Shown: piece by piece, positions 1 to 8,579 of the stretch
Numbering within the stretch: position 1 is the stretch's first letter
Layout: every line of letters starts with the position of its first letter
NCBI RefSeq assembly: GCF_021646545.1
Contig: NZ_JAKIRP010000003.1
Location: 124,001 to 188,000 of the forward strand
Source: Chitinophaga filiformis
Lineage (GTDB): Bacteria > Bacteroidota > Bacteroidia > Chitinophagales > Chitinophagaceae
Direction: 5' to 3'
DNA length: 64,000 bases
Notes under the pieces: generated by a model
The model's input: only the letters and a program-made list of their open reading frames with translations
Databases searched by the model: none
What the model was told of the DNA's origin: nothing
Made by a program: the position numbers and the translations under genes

Positions 1-35
1 GCGCCCCCGGGAGACAGTGCTTGTGAGGGATGCAT
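1..35 (-). CDS. Start of an unidentified CDS cut by the left edge
   Basis: On the minus strand an ATG at 35-33 opens a frame of eleven codons (reading MHPSQALSPGG) that runs off the window. It begins 33 bases after the stop of the acetyltransferase at 68-715 and points the same way, so it would be the next gene of that operon. Too little is present to name it. The context suggests another siderophore biosynthesis gene, which is inference only. Confidence 0.35.
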   Translation of the reverse strand, partial: MHPSQALSPGG

Positions 36-67
36 TATAAAGTTTTTATTAAATCCTAAAATTGCGG

Positions 68-715
68 TTAAATGGTGCCGGCGGATTGTAATTGCCGTTC
101 TCTTTTCAATGCAGTGGTATATTGCTCTCTGGTGCAAAAAGCCAGATGCGCGGTTTTCTCAGGAAGATTGATAAGGTGATGATATTCGAAGCCTGCGCGT
201 TTATTCAGCAGGTGGATCTTTTCATTTCTGGCGTCGGGTTCCACAATCAGCCGCTCCACTTTTTCTTCACTGAACATGAAGTCCATCAATACCGTAAAGA
301 CATGCCAGCTAAAGTTCCTGACCGGCGTATCTGCAGGCGCCATAAGGATATGAAAACCATAATCGCCTGTCTGCACATCATAGTACTCACCTATCCTGTC
401 TTTAAACGCCCAGTAGAACTCTACCAGGAAGGCTGGCTTGTCATTATAAAATCCCATGAAAGGCTGTATATGTTCCGTGCTGATAAGATCACCGTACATA
501 TTCCTTACTTTCTCTACTGTGCTGTTCTGCAACTGCCAGTAAACGGCATAAGGTTTATTCACCCATTCATGGATAAACGGAACATCTGTATCCAGCTGTA
601 ATGGCCGGAGATGGAAATGACCGCTGGAAGGAATCAATCTGTCAAAGCAAGTGCCGATTTCCGGGCATAGAAAGGCCGGTATGTGGTCACCACATTTGTT
701 ACGCTTCTGTTGCAT
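68..715 (-). CDS. GNAT N-acetyltransferase, siderophore biosynthesis type (AlcB/IucB-like)
   Basis: A 215-residue cytoplasmic protein of the Acetyltransf_8/AlcB type, the GNAT subgroup that acylates N-hydroxylated diamines or N6-hydroxylysine in NRPS-independent siderophore pathways. The family pattern is visible: an N-terminal HEWVN segment (about residues 49-53) followed by a Trp-rich stretch, the central FLVEFYW and DYGFHI strands (about 96-125), and the C-terminal acetyl-CoA part with RLIVEPDARN followed by an NKRAGF motif (about 157-176). Length fits the family. The ATG at 715 is the only start that keeps the N-terminal region. A further gene seems to start 33 bases downstream at the window edge, consistent with a siderophore operon. 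The acyl donor and acceptor cannot be told from sequence. Family assignment is fairly firm; the substrate is open. Confidence 0.8.
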   Translation of the reverse strand: MQQKRNKCGDHIPAFLCPEIGTCFDRLIPSSGHFHLRPLQLDTDVPFIHEWVNKPYAVYWQLQNSTVEKVRNMYGDLISTEHIQPFMGFYNDKPAFLVEFYWAFKDRIGEYYDVQTGDYGFHILMAPADTPVRNFSWHVFTVLMDFMFSEEKVERLIVEPDARNEKIHLLNKRAGFEYHHLINLPEKTAHLAFCTREQYTTALKRERQLQSAGTI

Positions 716-1102
716 AAATCAAAATAGTATCAATCGGTTTTTCCGCTATAGACGGCCACAGGAACTGACGGACTGTGGCCTGCTAAAATGGTTTTAAAAC
801 GGGTTAAATAGGTGTCTTTTATTTCACTAGATAAGCGAAGCTATTTCAAAAAGATAAGGGCAATTGATCGAAGCGGGAATTTCATTTACGCAAACGGGAA
901 TAACAAATGTGTGACTGAATTTTGTTTTTTTATACGTATTGGCGAGGGCGTTATATGGCAAAAAAGATATCCCCTGGGTAGCCAACATACATACGCCGGG
1001 TTGCACCGGGGGTTACAAACATAAGGCCCGCCGCAGTAGCCTATTAAAGAAGAAAGCCGCTCCATTTTACTGAGCGGCTTTCTTCTTCGGCTTATGTTGT
1101 TT
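716..1102. other. Intergenic region, no convincing gene
   Basis: This 387-base stretch lies between the start of the acetyltransferase gene and the end of the AsmA gene, both on the minus strand. It should hold the acetyltransferase promoter near 716-780, but no clean TAnnTTTG element was found there. A 70-codon plus-strand frame at 812-1024 has no recognisable protein character. The only clear element is the hairpin at 1047-1087. Confidence 0.6.
1047..1087 (-). terminator. Intrinsic terminator of the AsmA-family gene
   Basis: A perfect 16-bp inverted repeat (1047-1062 with 1072-1087, 9-base loop) whose stem has a GC-rich core, GCCGCTC, and an A/T-rich end rich in AAGAAGAAA on one side and TTTCTTCTT on the other. 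It starts 16 bases after the stop of the gene at 1103-4330. In the minus direction the arm ends in a T-rich run, so it should terminate that transcript. Confidence 0.8.
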
Positions 1103-4100
1103 TTATGCTTTTTTAGCTTTTCCTAATCCGACTTTAAAATTATCCGGTGTACCTGTTACTTTGATATTCATAAAACGAACCTTTTTATCCTTATCGCGGT
1201 ATTCAATGGCGTCTACCTGGTCAGGGTCCACCTCTTCCTTTTTCCTGCCAAATAGGGACTGAAAACCTACTTGTGTCACCATCTTCAATGGTATACGCAT
1301 GTAATACTCCATTTTCATATCCAGCGACTGCTTACCGGAGATCTCCATGAAACCCAGGGAAGAGTTGATATTCATCTTCGGGATTTCCAGTATCCCATTC
1401 TTCAGCGTCAGTTTATTCTTCAATGTATCGAAGCGGATCATGTTCAGGTTCTTATCTTTGAAATAACCTGCCATGGCCTGCATAGGTGCAAAGTTCACCA
1501 GGCTGCCGTTACGGATATCGAGATCCAGTTGCGCTTCACAGTTATCTATGATAGGTGTGAGATCGGGATGCATCTGTATCCGGCTTCTCACCTGCCCGTT
1601 GAGACGGCCTTTTATATTCTTGTTAATCACATAGTCCTGTCCGAAGTGATCGAGTTTCAGCATCAGTTTTTCGATGTTTACGTCAAATACCCTTATCCTG
1701 CTGCGGAAGTATATCTTTTTCGGATCAACACCATTGAAATGACCTCTCATGCCTATCTGGCCTTCCGCTATGCCCATGCCCAGTGTATCCAGGTAGAGAT
1801 GCTGATTGGCCTGCATGCGGATATTGCTGGTAACGTTCTTCAGCCAGAGGCGGTGGTATTTCACCCTGCCAATATTGACAGTAGCACGGAAGTCAATGAA
1901 TGGTATTTTGAAAATATTAAAGCCACTGGAATGGGTGGTATCTTTTATCACGGTACGGCTTACCGCCGGTGCTGCTACAACCGTCTCCTCATCCTCATTT
2001 GCCGTTAATTTATAGTTAGTCAGCTGATCAAGATCAAGATTACGGGAAGTGAATTGCAGGAAGTTTTCTTTTTTACGTCTGGTAGTATCTTTTCCCATAT
2101 ACAAGCGCATACTGATGTCGAAATCAGTTTTACCGATACGGCCCGTGAGTGTATCGAGTTTCAGGAAATGATCAGATCCTACTTTTACCATACCTCTGAT
2201 ACTATCCACCTTAATCTTGTGTTCCTGCAGCTCTCCGGATACATTGGCCAGTTTCACCTTGGCAAATTTGAATATAGAATCGTAACGCAGATCAGCCTTC
2301 GCGCGCAGCCATATACCGGAAGCAACTTCGTGCTGATAGTCTTTCGGAACATAGTTGCGACTGATCGGTCCCAGTACATCTTTCATCGCCAGGTGCTGCG
2401 ATTTCAGGTCAAATGCTATCTGTGTCTTTCCGCGCATCACTTTATCAAACCAGAGCTGGTAATTGATCACACGGCCGCTGAAACGTATGTCGCTGCTATC
2501 TATCATACCTCCGAAGTTGCGTAATAACAGGGCTGTATCGTTGATACTAAGCTCTGCTCCGAAATCATGGAAGGCATGCGGATATTCTTTGAAGCTGGCA
2601 TACAGTTTCTCCATTTTAAATTTGCCTTTAGGCAACGGAGAAGGGTGTTGCAGCTCTTTTACGGATGTTTCCAGTGACAGTCCTATATTGAACCCGTAGA
2701 TCTCTTCCTTCGCTTTCTTTGCCACCATAGAATCGTATGACAACAACTCTTTCATGATCATCTTCCTGCTACGTGCATTGAATTTTACCAGCACCGGTTT
2801 TTCCTGTTGATGGAACAGTGCAGGCAGATCGCTCAGGGAGCCGTTCATGGCAAAATCGGAGTTACCGAAGTAGAAGGACAGTGTATCCAGTTTTACGAAA
2901 CCACCCTTCATATTGGCATGCAGGTTCAGGTTGTGGATGATATGCGGATAGTTGGGAATACGGAAAGTCAGGTTACTTACGCTCAGTTCACTCTGAATGC
3001 CTTCTTTCAGCTTGCCCATAGAAATTTCCGGTACGGTCATGTCAACCAGCTCGTTAAAATCCATCTTCAGGTTGATATGCCCTGTTAAACGCTGCAGGTC
3101 GGCTATACCGAGAAATGCGCCTATAAACTCCAGTTCCAGATCAGAATTGACCTGCATGATCATTTTCGGATCAGTGAAGTCTTTCATGACGAAATTGGCC
3201 TTGAAGATACCTTTCTCCGGGCGGGCGCTTACACTCAGCAGGTGCAGTTCTGAGGTTTTCAGTGAATGTTCGGCACCATTGGTATAATAACCTTTAAAGC
3301 CCAGGGAGTCGATCTTTTTATTGGCGGTGGCGTTCAGCAACCAGCCGTTCTCACATCCGAAGTTGATCTTTATCAGTGGCAGCTGATCTCCGGAAAGTTT
3401 TCCTTTAATGATACCATCGAAATAAAGGCGGCCATCGTAACGGAACTGCTTGAGTTGTTCCGCGACCGATTCGGGAGCAAAGGACAATAGCTGATCAATA
3501 TCGGGCTTATCTCCTTTTACTTTGAAGTTGACGTTATTACCATGTTTCAGGTCTGCGGTTCCGGTTACACTAAAACTGGCGTCTTCCAGTTTCAGGCCAC
3601 CTTGTGACAGGCTGACAAACTCATGGCGCTGGTCATATGTGAGCTGGAGGTCCAGTTTTACATGTTTATGCCGGAACAAAGACGTATCTGTTGGAGTGGT
3701 ATAATCGGCTATCATCGCTCCTTCCAGGTGCGCAATAATGTTCACGCTGTCCAGACGGAAAGCAGTTTTCACTTTCTCTATATGGGTATTAACGTGCTGA
3801 CCACTTTGTTTGTCTGAAAAAGCAATGTCCAGGTCTTTCAGTACGATCTTTTTGATATCCAGGTCGAGGGATGCGGATTCGGCTTCTGCCGTCGCGATGG
3901 TATCCTGTTGTATCCTGTTAGCCTCAACAATGTTCAGATTACCATTGACGTCCCTTACCAGGTCGAGGTGTCCTTTTTTGAGTAGTATTACTTTCACATT
4001 GTATTTCTGCCTGAGTAGATCGGGCAGGCTGAAACCTACATACAGCTTCTCCAGCTGGTACATGGGTCTGCCGGTCTTTTGCTTGGTAGCGAAAAACCGG

Positions 4101-4330
4101 ACATTTGTCAGTCCTATGGAGATGTATGGGAAATTCTGAAAGGGGGAGATGGTACTGCCTTCAATGACCAGCTCGCCGGGCAACTGTTTATTCAACTCTT
4201 TGATTGCCAGATTAATAAGGCGTTGTTGCTGGGAATACAGTATGCCTATTGCGATACCGGCCAGTATTATCAGGATAGCAATAGGTATTAAAACGATCCG
4301 GAGAACCCTCTTTCGCATCTTGCCCGTCAT
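1103..4330 (-). CDS. AsmA-family inner-membrane/periplasmic protein
   Basis: A 1075-residue protein with one N-terminal membrane anchor (about residues 10-30, VLRIVLIPIAILIILAG) followed by a very long beta-rich periplasmic part made of repeated LxLxxLxL strands, typical of the AsmA/TamB-like superfamily. The C-terminal 250 residues match the AsmA C-terminal pattern (for example IKGRLNGQVRS, then FAPMQAMAGYF and MNINSSLGFMEISGKQSL). The family forms beta-groove bridges between the membranes and is implicated in phospholipid transport and outer-membrane assembly; the function here is inferred. It is monocistronic: a -7 promoter element lies upstream at 4364-4371 and a strong terminator downstream at 1047-1087. 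It diverges from the DUF983 gene. Length is at the upper range normal for Bacteroidota members. Confidence 0.85.
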   Translation of the reverse strand: MTGKMRKRVLRIVLIPIAILIILAGIAIGILYSQQQRLINLAIKELNKQLPGELVIEGSTISPFQNFPYISIGLTNVRFFATKQKTGRPMYQLEKLYVGFSLPDLLRQKYNVKVILLKKGHLDLVRDVNGNLNIVEANRIQQDTIATAEAESASLDLDIKKIVLKDLDIAFSDKQSGQHVNTHIEKVKTAFRLDSVNIIAHLEGAMIADYTTPTDTSLFRHKHVKLDLQLTYDQRHEFVSLSQGGLKLEDASFSVTGTADLKHGNNVNFKVKGDKPDIDQLLSFAPESVAEQLKQFRYDGRLYFDGIIKGKLSGDQLPLIKINFGCENGWLLNATANKKIDSLGFKGYYTNGAEHSLKTSELHLLSVSARPEKGIFKANFVMKDFTDPKMIMQVNSDLELEFIGAFLGIADLQRLTGHINLKMDFNELVDMTVPEISMGKLKEGIQSELSVSNLTFRIPNYPHIIHNLNLHANMKGGFVKLDTLSFYFGNSDFAMNGSLSDLPALFHQQEKPVLVKFNARSRKMIMKELLSYDSMVAKKAKEEIYGFNIGLSLETSVKELQHPSPLPKGKFKMEKLYASFKEYPHAFHDFGAELSINDTALLLRNFGGMIDSSDIRFSGRVINYQLWFDKVMRGKTQIAFDLKSQHLAMKDVLGPISRNYVPKDYQHEVASGIWLRAKADLRYDSIFKFAKVKLANVSGELQEHKIKVDSIRGMVKVGSDHFLKLDTLTGRIGKTDFDISMRLYMGKDTTRRKKENFLQFTSRNLDLDQLTNYKLTANEDEETVVAAPAVSRTVIKDTTHSSGFNIFKIPFIDFRATVNIGRVKYHRLWLKNVTSNIRMQANQHLYLDTLGMGIAEGQIGMRGHFNGVDPKKIYFRSRIRVFDVNIEKLMLKLDHFGQDYVINKNIKGRLNGQVRSRIQMHPDLTPIIDNCEAQLDLDIRNGSLVNFAPMQAMAGYFKDKNLNMIRFDTLKNKLTLKNGILEIPKMNINSSLGFMEISGKQSLDMKMEYYMRIPLKMVTQVGFQSLFGRKKEEVDPDQVDAIEYRDKDKKVRFMNIKVTGTPDNFKVGLGKAKKA

Positions 4331-4363
4331 GGTGTTGAGACTTGTCTTAGGTGATTATAACGA

Positions 4364-4371
4364 CAAAAATA
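4364..4371 (-). promoter_or_regulatory. Bacteroidota -7 element for the AsmA-family gene
   Basis: The plus strand reads CAAAAATA, which is TATTTTTG on the minus strand, a perfect match to the Bacteroidota sigma-A -7 consensus TAnnTTTG. It ends 33 bases upstream of the ATG at 4330. No clear TTG -33 box is seen at the usual distance. Confidence 0.6.
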
Positions 4372-4488
4372 GAAAGCACCCCTATAAAATAAAAATAATT
4401 TATATGTACTGTCCTTTTCCCGCGACGAATCAGTAAAAAATACCATAATTAAGCTGAATACCACCACAGCGACCGGGAGGGTTTGAAG

Positions 4489-4496
4489 TACCTTTG
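4489..4496 (+). promoter_or_regulatory. Bacteroidota -7 element for the DUF983 gene
   Basis: TACCTTTG at 4489-4496 matches TAnnTTTG exactly. Transcription would begin near 4503, giving a leader of about 15 bases before the ATG at 4518. An in-frame TTG at 4494 falls inside this element, which argues against it as the start codon. Confidence 0.6.
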
Positions 4497-4517
4497 GTAC
4501 AGTTAAACAACTATTAT

Positions 4518-4934
4518 ATGTGTGCAGCGAAACTTGACCATAAGCCTAACTTGCTGGGCAGCATACTACAGAACAGGTGTCCTGCCTGTCGCAAGGGAAA
4601 AATATTTACATCAGATAATGCTTATAACCTGAAGCACTTTACCGAGATGAATGATCACTGTCCGGTGTGTGGTGAGGATTTTGAACGGGAGATAGGATTT
4701 TATTACGGGACGGGCTATGTTAGCTACGCGCTGACAGTGGCATTCAGCGTGGCAACATTTGTTGCCTGGTGGGTGATTATAGGATTTTCTTTGTATGACA
4801 ACCGGATGTTCTGGTGGCTGGGAATAAACGCGGTATTGCTGGTGTTCTTGCAACCGCCTATTATGCGTGTATCAAGAACGATATGGCTGGCTTTTTTTGT
4901 AAGGTATAAGCCGGAGACACGTACATTGGCGTAA
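4518..4934 (+). CDS. DUF983 family zinc-ribbon membrane protein
   Basis: A 138-residue protein. Two CxxC pairs (Cys21/Cys24 in RCPAC and Cys48/Cys51 in HCPVC) form a probable zinc ribbon. Two hydrophobic segments follow (about residues 65-90 and 97-115), the second containing QPPIMR, characteristic of DUF983 proteins. The family is common in Bacteroidota and alphaproteobacteria and has no established function. The start was placed at ATG 4518 because the upstream in-frame TTG overlaps the promoter element. It is a single-gene unit closed by the hairpin at 4946-4985 and divergent from the AsmA-family gene. Confidence 0.85.
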   Translation: MCAAKLDHKPNLLGSILQNRCPACRKGKIFTSDNAYNLKHFTEMNDHCPVCGEDFEREIGFYYGTGYVSYALTVAFSVATFVAWWVIIGFSLYDNRMFWWLGINAVLLVFLQPPIMRVSRTIWLAFFVRYKPETRTLA

Positions 4935-5269
4935 GAATCGTGCCGGCAGGTTTAAGGAATGCAGGCGGGCCTTCCTTAAACCTGCTGTTGCTTATCCGCA
5001 ACTCTTCTTATCTGTGTTTCCCCTTCTTTTCTGATTATTTCCTAAGTACACATCTGCTGGCCCCTCTCTTTCCTTATCCTGCTTACTCGTTTTATTTCAC
5101 ATCATAATACCATTCACGATTCTACGATATACCGTAAAATAAATTCTTCTCTGCCGCAGCGAATGTTCTCATAAATAATTCATTAGTAATATGGCCCCTG
5201 GTTTGCCATGAGGGACGCGAAAACCGGAATACCGGGAATAAATAACCATTCATGTAACCAGTTTATCTT
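4935..5269. other. Intergenic region with terminator and lipoprotein-operon leader
   Basis: A 335-base gap. The first 50 bases hold the terminator hairpin. The rest is AT-rich and must contain the promoter of the glycosidase/esterase operon, but no exact TAnnTTTG element was found. No gene is seen on either strand. Confidence 0.6.
4946..4985 (+). terminator. Terminator hairpin after the DUF983 gene
   Basis: A perfect 14-bp inverted repeat, GCAGGTTTAAGGAA (4946-4959) with its complement at 4972-4985 and a 12-base loop, starting 11 bases after the DUF983 stop codon. It has no long T-run, so termination is likely but not textbook. Confidence 0.65.
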
Positions 5270-6976
5270 ATGAAGAAAACCCGTCTTGCCTTAGGCTTAT
5301 TGTTAGCCATGCTATCTGCCTGTACCAAAAAAGAAACTAACCCGGAAACGATGCCACCTGCAGCATTGACCGCGGATGCGGCCTTAAAAGGTTCCCCTGT
5401 CGGTGATGTGGTAGGTAAAGTGACAGTTGGCTACCAGGGATGGTTTACCGCTCCGGGTGATGGCTCAGCTGTGGACCGCTGGACGCACCAGAACCTGGAA
5501 ATGTGGCCCGATACGAGGGAGTATTCAGTGACTTATCAGACACCGTTCCCTGCCCTGGGTAACGGACAACCAGCGAAGATGTTCTCTTCTTACGACCAGT
5601 CGACTGTCGATGTTCATTTCAGGTGGATGCAGGAAAACGGCATTGACTGTGCCGCCCTGCAACGTTTTACGGGTGAATTGTCTGACCCGCCCTTTAAGTC
5701 GCAGCGGGATGGGATGGCCCGGAAAGTAAGGGCCGCCGCAGAAGCCACCGGTAGAAAGTTTTATATCATGTACGATATCTCAGGAGATGCCGAGATGCAA
5801 AGTCGTCTGAAAACGGATTGGGTGAATACTATTACTGGCAACCTGGACCTATTGTCATCCCCGGCGTACGCGAAACAGAACGGAAAACCTGTGGTATGTA
5901 TATTCGGAATGGGTTATAAGGGTGCGAAAGAGCCCGGTGGTGGCGACTCTGCTGCCTGTATTGATGTTATCAACTGGTTTAAGAGCCAGGGCTGTTATGT
6001 CATTGGCAGTGTACCCATGGACTGGCGTACACCTAATGTATTTTCCCGCACCAACTTCATGACGGTCTATGAATCATTCAACATGCTGGCGCCATGGGCA
6101 GTAGCAGCACAGGTGGTGGCGTCCTATCAGCCATGGATACAGGGCGATTATGATTATTGTGAGTCGCATGGTATAGACTACCAGCCGATTGCCTATCCGG
6201 GCTTTTCCTTCCATAACTCTAATGCCGGCAGTCCCTTTAATGAGATACCAAGACTCCATGGCGATTTTATGTGGGCGCAGGTGGCAGTAATGAAAAAGGT
6301 GGGCGCGAAAAGTCTTTATATCGCCATGTTTGATGAGGTGAATGAGGGCACTGCTATTTTTAAAGTGGCAGAAAACGCTTCACAGAGCCCCGCAGGCGCG
6401 ACGTTTGTCAATCTTGACCAGGACGGAGTGGCCGTGTCATCAGATTTTTACCTGCGCCTCGTGCATGATGCGGGTAGAATGATCAAGGGTGAGATCCCTT
6501 ATCAGGCAACGCATCCGACCCCACATATCATCGGCGGACAAGGGCCGCTGGCTGATGGCACTTACCGGATCATTAACCGCAACAGTAACCTGGCACTGGA
6601 TGCAAAAGGTCAGGGTACAGTAAATCAAACGCCTGTACAGCAGTGGCCTTACAGCGGCGGTGCTAATCAGCAATGGGTAATAACCAGTATTGGCGGGGAC
6701 CATTATAAGATCATTGGATTGCAAAGCGGCAAGTCGCTTGACATTGCCGGGCAGAGCCTCGATGATGGCGCTAAAGTGCAGTTGTATGATTATAACAATG
6801 GCGCTAACCAGCAATGGATAATAACGCCGGCTGCCGGAGGCTATTATACGATACAGGGTGTGCAGAGTGGGAAGGTGATAGAAGTACCTGCATTATCCAC
6901 AGCAGCAGGAACGCTGATTGAACAATATTCTCCGAACAATGGCACTAATCAGCAATGGATCATCACTGCTCCATGA
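5270..6976 (+). CDS. Lipoprotein glycosidase, GH71/99-like, with C-terminal RICIN lectin domain
   Basis: A 568-residue secreted lipoprotein. The signal peptide ends in a lipobox LSAC with Cys18 as the lipidation site, followed by a Lys/Glu-rich linker. The catalytic part (about residues 45-415) has the look of GH71/GH99-like (beta/alpha)8 enzymes: VGYQGWF near the start, a conserved WMQENGID strand and MFDEVNEGTA (353-362), whose Asp355, Glu356 and Glu359 are candidate catalytic acids. The RICIN/CBM13-like beta-trefoil (about 427-568) shows three repeats each closing in NQQW. GH99 members cleave alpha-mannosides; the substrate here is unknown. It is co-transcribed with the esterase that starts 26 bases downstream and carries the same lectin module, suggesting joint action on one polysaccharide at the cell surface. 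Confidence 0.8.
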   Translation: MKKTRLALGLLLAMLSACTKKETNPETMPPAALTADAALKGSPVGDVVGKVTVGYQGWFTAPGDGSAVDRWTHQNLEMWPDTREYSVTYQTPFPALGNGQPAKMFSSYDQSTVDVHFRWMQENGIDCAALQRFTGELSDPPFKSQRDGMARKVRAAAEATGRKFYIMYDISGDAEMQSRLKTDWVNTITGNLDLLSSPAYAKQNGKPVVCIFGMGYKGAKEPGGGDSAACIDVINWFKSQGCYVIGSVPMDWRTPNVFSRTNFMTVYESFNMLAPWAVAAQVVASYQPWIQGDYDYCESHGIDYQPIAYPGFSFHNSNAGSPFNEIPRLHGDFMWAQVAVMKKVGAKSLYIAMFDEVNEGTAIFKVAENASQSPAGATFVNLDQDGVAVSSDFYLRLVHDAGRMIKGEIPYQATHPTPHIIGGQGPLADGTYRIINRNSNLALDAKGQGTVNQTPVQQWPYSGGANQQWVITSIGGDHYKIIGLQSGKSLDIAGQSLDDGAKVQLYDYNNGANQQWIITPAAGGYYTIQGVQSGKVIEVPALSTAAGTLIEQYSPNNGTNQQWIITAP

Positions 6977-7002
6977 GGACAGTACTATAAAAACAGCAAA
7001 AC

Positions 7003-8511
7003 ATGATACGCAAATTAAGTGTAAATCTTATACTGCTACTTTCTCTCATGCTACATGCCTGCACAAAGAAGGATAACGGTCAGGATACCATGACTGCAAC
7101 ACCGGATAAAATTGCTTATGCTCTGGCAGCTGCAGGTAGCGGTAGTCCCGATGATACTAACATCAGGTATTTCGGACGCTGGGATTTCAGTGATAACAGT
7201 CGCTATACGAGTTATTGGGGCGGCGCTTATTTTAAAGTGAACTTTACAGGCACTACTGTCAAACTAAAGACCGGCAATACAAGTAATTTCTATGCCAGGA
7301 TCGATAATGGGCCCTGGATCTCTTATAAAAATGCGGGCGGTGTTATAGATCTTACACCTATGCCACTCGCTGGTGGTACACATACACTGGCAGTAGCGCA
7401 GGGAAGAGACTATGATTATCTGTTCAGTTTTATGGGACTGATACTCGATGCCGGAGCGGCTACCAGCAAACCATCTACTGGTACTTATCTCATCGAATAC
7501 ATTGGCGATTCCATTACCGCAGGATACCTGAATGATCAGGCCAATGTGTCTGACTATGCATGGATTTGCTCGGAAGAACTGGGGGCTGAACATACACAGA
7601 TTGCCTATCCCGGCATTGCACTGGTGAGTAGTCCAAGACATGGAACAGCTATGGATGCGCAATATTTCCGGCTACAGCCACCAAATTATCCCTCCTCTCC
7701 TGCCTGGGATTTTACGAACTATACACCGCAGATAGTGGTGCTCAATCTCGGTACAAACGATAGTGACTATGAAGATTCCGACAGCACATTCCGCGAGGTT
7801 TATACAGGGCTGCTGGCGGGTATCCGTTCCAGGTTTCCCCAGGCAGAGATATTTGTCATGCGTACCTTTCTCGGCATACGTTCACAGCCAACAGTGACCG
7901 CTGTGGAGAACCGTATGATTGCAGGCGACAAAAAAGTGCATTACATCAATACAGAAGGATGGCTGGCACAATCAACGGCAGACTATTTGCCGGATAATCT
8001 TCATCCCAGCGAAGCTGGTCATACAAAAGCTGCGGCGCTGTTGAAAGAAGTGCTGGCTCCATATACAGGAGGTGGTCAGGCCATACCGGACGGTATCTAC
8101 AACATCGTCAATAAGAACAGCTATTTAGCACTTGACGCCACCGGACAATCTGCTGCCAACGAAACGCCACTGCAGCAATGGACGGCTAACAACGGTGAAA
8201 ACCAGCGCTGGCAGGTCAAACATCTGGGTAATAATCAGTACCAGATAACCGGTGTGCAAAGTGGCAGGGCATTGGATATCACAGGACAATCTCTTTTAAA
8301 TGGAGCTGGCCTGCAGTTGTACGACTATAATGGCGGTGATAATCAAAAGTGGATGATCACAGCGCAGAAAAATGGTTATTACACCATCACTGGCGTACAA
8401 AGCGGTAAAGTGCTGGAGATAACGGCGCAATCAACAACGCCGGGGGCGCGGGTAGTACAGTATACAAACAATGGGGGCAATCATCAGCTGTGGGCATTCA
8501 AGCGTGTTTAA
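7003..8511 (+). CDS. Lipoprotein SGNH/GDSL carbohydrate esterase (CE2-like) with RICIN domain
   Basis: A 502-residue lipoprotein with lipobox LHAC (Cys20). Residues 45-150 form a beta-sandwich typical of the N-terminal jelly-roll of CE2 esterases (RYFGRWDFSD at the start). The SGNH hydrolase domain (about 160-350) has block I GDSITAG with nucleophile Ser170, block III LGTNDSD and block V DNLHPSEAGH with Asp331 and His334. A RICIN beta-trefoil (about 360-502) with QQW/NQRW/NQKW repeats follows and closely resembles that of the upstream glycosidase. CE2 enzymes deacetylate plant polysaccharides such as xylan and mannan; the substrate here is inferred only. The gene lies 26 bases downstream of the glycosidase and a strong terminator follows. 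Confidence 0.85.
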   Translation: MIRKLSVNLILLLSLMLHACTKKDNGQDTMTATPDKIAYALAAAGSGSPDDTNIRYFGRWDFSDNSRYTSYWGGAYFKVNFTGTTVKLKTGNTSNFYARIDNGPWISYKNAGGVIDLTPMPLAGGTHTLAVAQGRDYDYLFSFMGLILDAGAATSKPSTGTYLIEYIGDSITAGYLNDQANVSDYAWICSEELGAEHTQIAYPGIALVSSPRHGTAMDAQYFRLQPPNYPSSPAWDFTNYTPQIVVLNLGTNDSDYEDSDSTFREVYTGLLAGIRSRFPQAEIFVMRTFLGIRSQPTVTAVENRMIAGDKKVHYINTEGWLAQSTADYLPDNLHPSEAGHTKAAALLKEVLAPYTGGGQAIPDGIYNIVNKNSYLALDATGQSAANETPLQQWTANNGENQRWQVKHLGNNQYQITGVQSGRALDITGQSLLNGAGLQLYDYNGGDNQKWMITAQKNGYYTITGVQSGKVLEITAQSTTPGARVVQYTNNGGNHQLWAFKRV

Positions 8512-8532
8512 TGCATAACAGCGTTTAATGTA

Positions 8533-8569
8533 TAAGGGTGGGACAATGAAGTGCCCACCCTTATTTTTT
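8533..8569 (+). terminator. Intrinsic terminator after the lipoprotein operon
   Basis: Stem TAAGGGTGGG (8533-8542) pairs perfectly with CCCACCCTTA (8554-8563) over an 11-base loop and is followed by a run of T residues (8564-8568). It begins 21 bases after the esterase stop. Confidence 0.85.
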
Positions 8570-8579
8570 AAGCTGGAGA

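Noticed and set aside
812..1024. 70-codon plus-strand frame in the left intergenic region
   Set aside because: No domain, no promoter or start context, and a composition like random translation of AT-rich DNA.
1271..2008. Long antisense frames inside the AsmA gene and inside many other large genes
   Set aside because: They are shadows of the real genes caused by codon bias; none shows a coherent domain.
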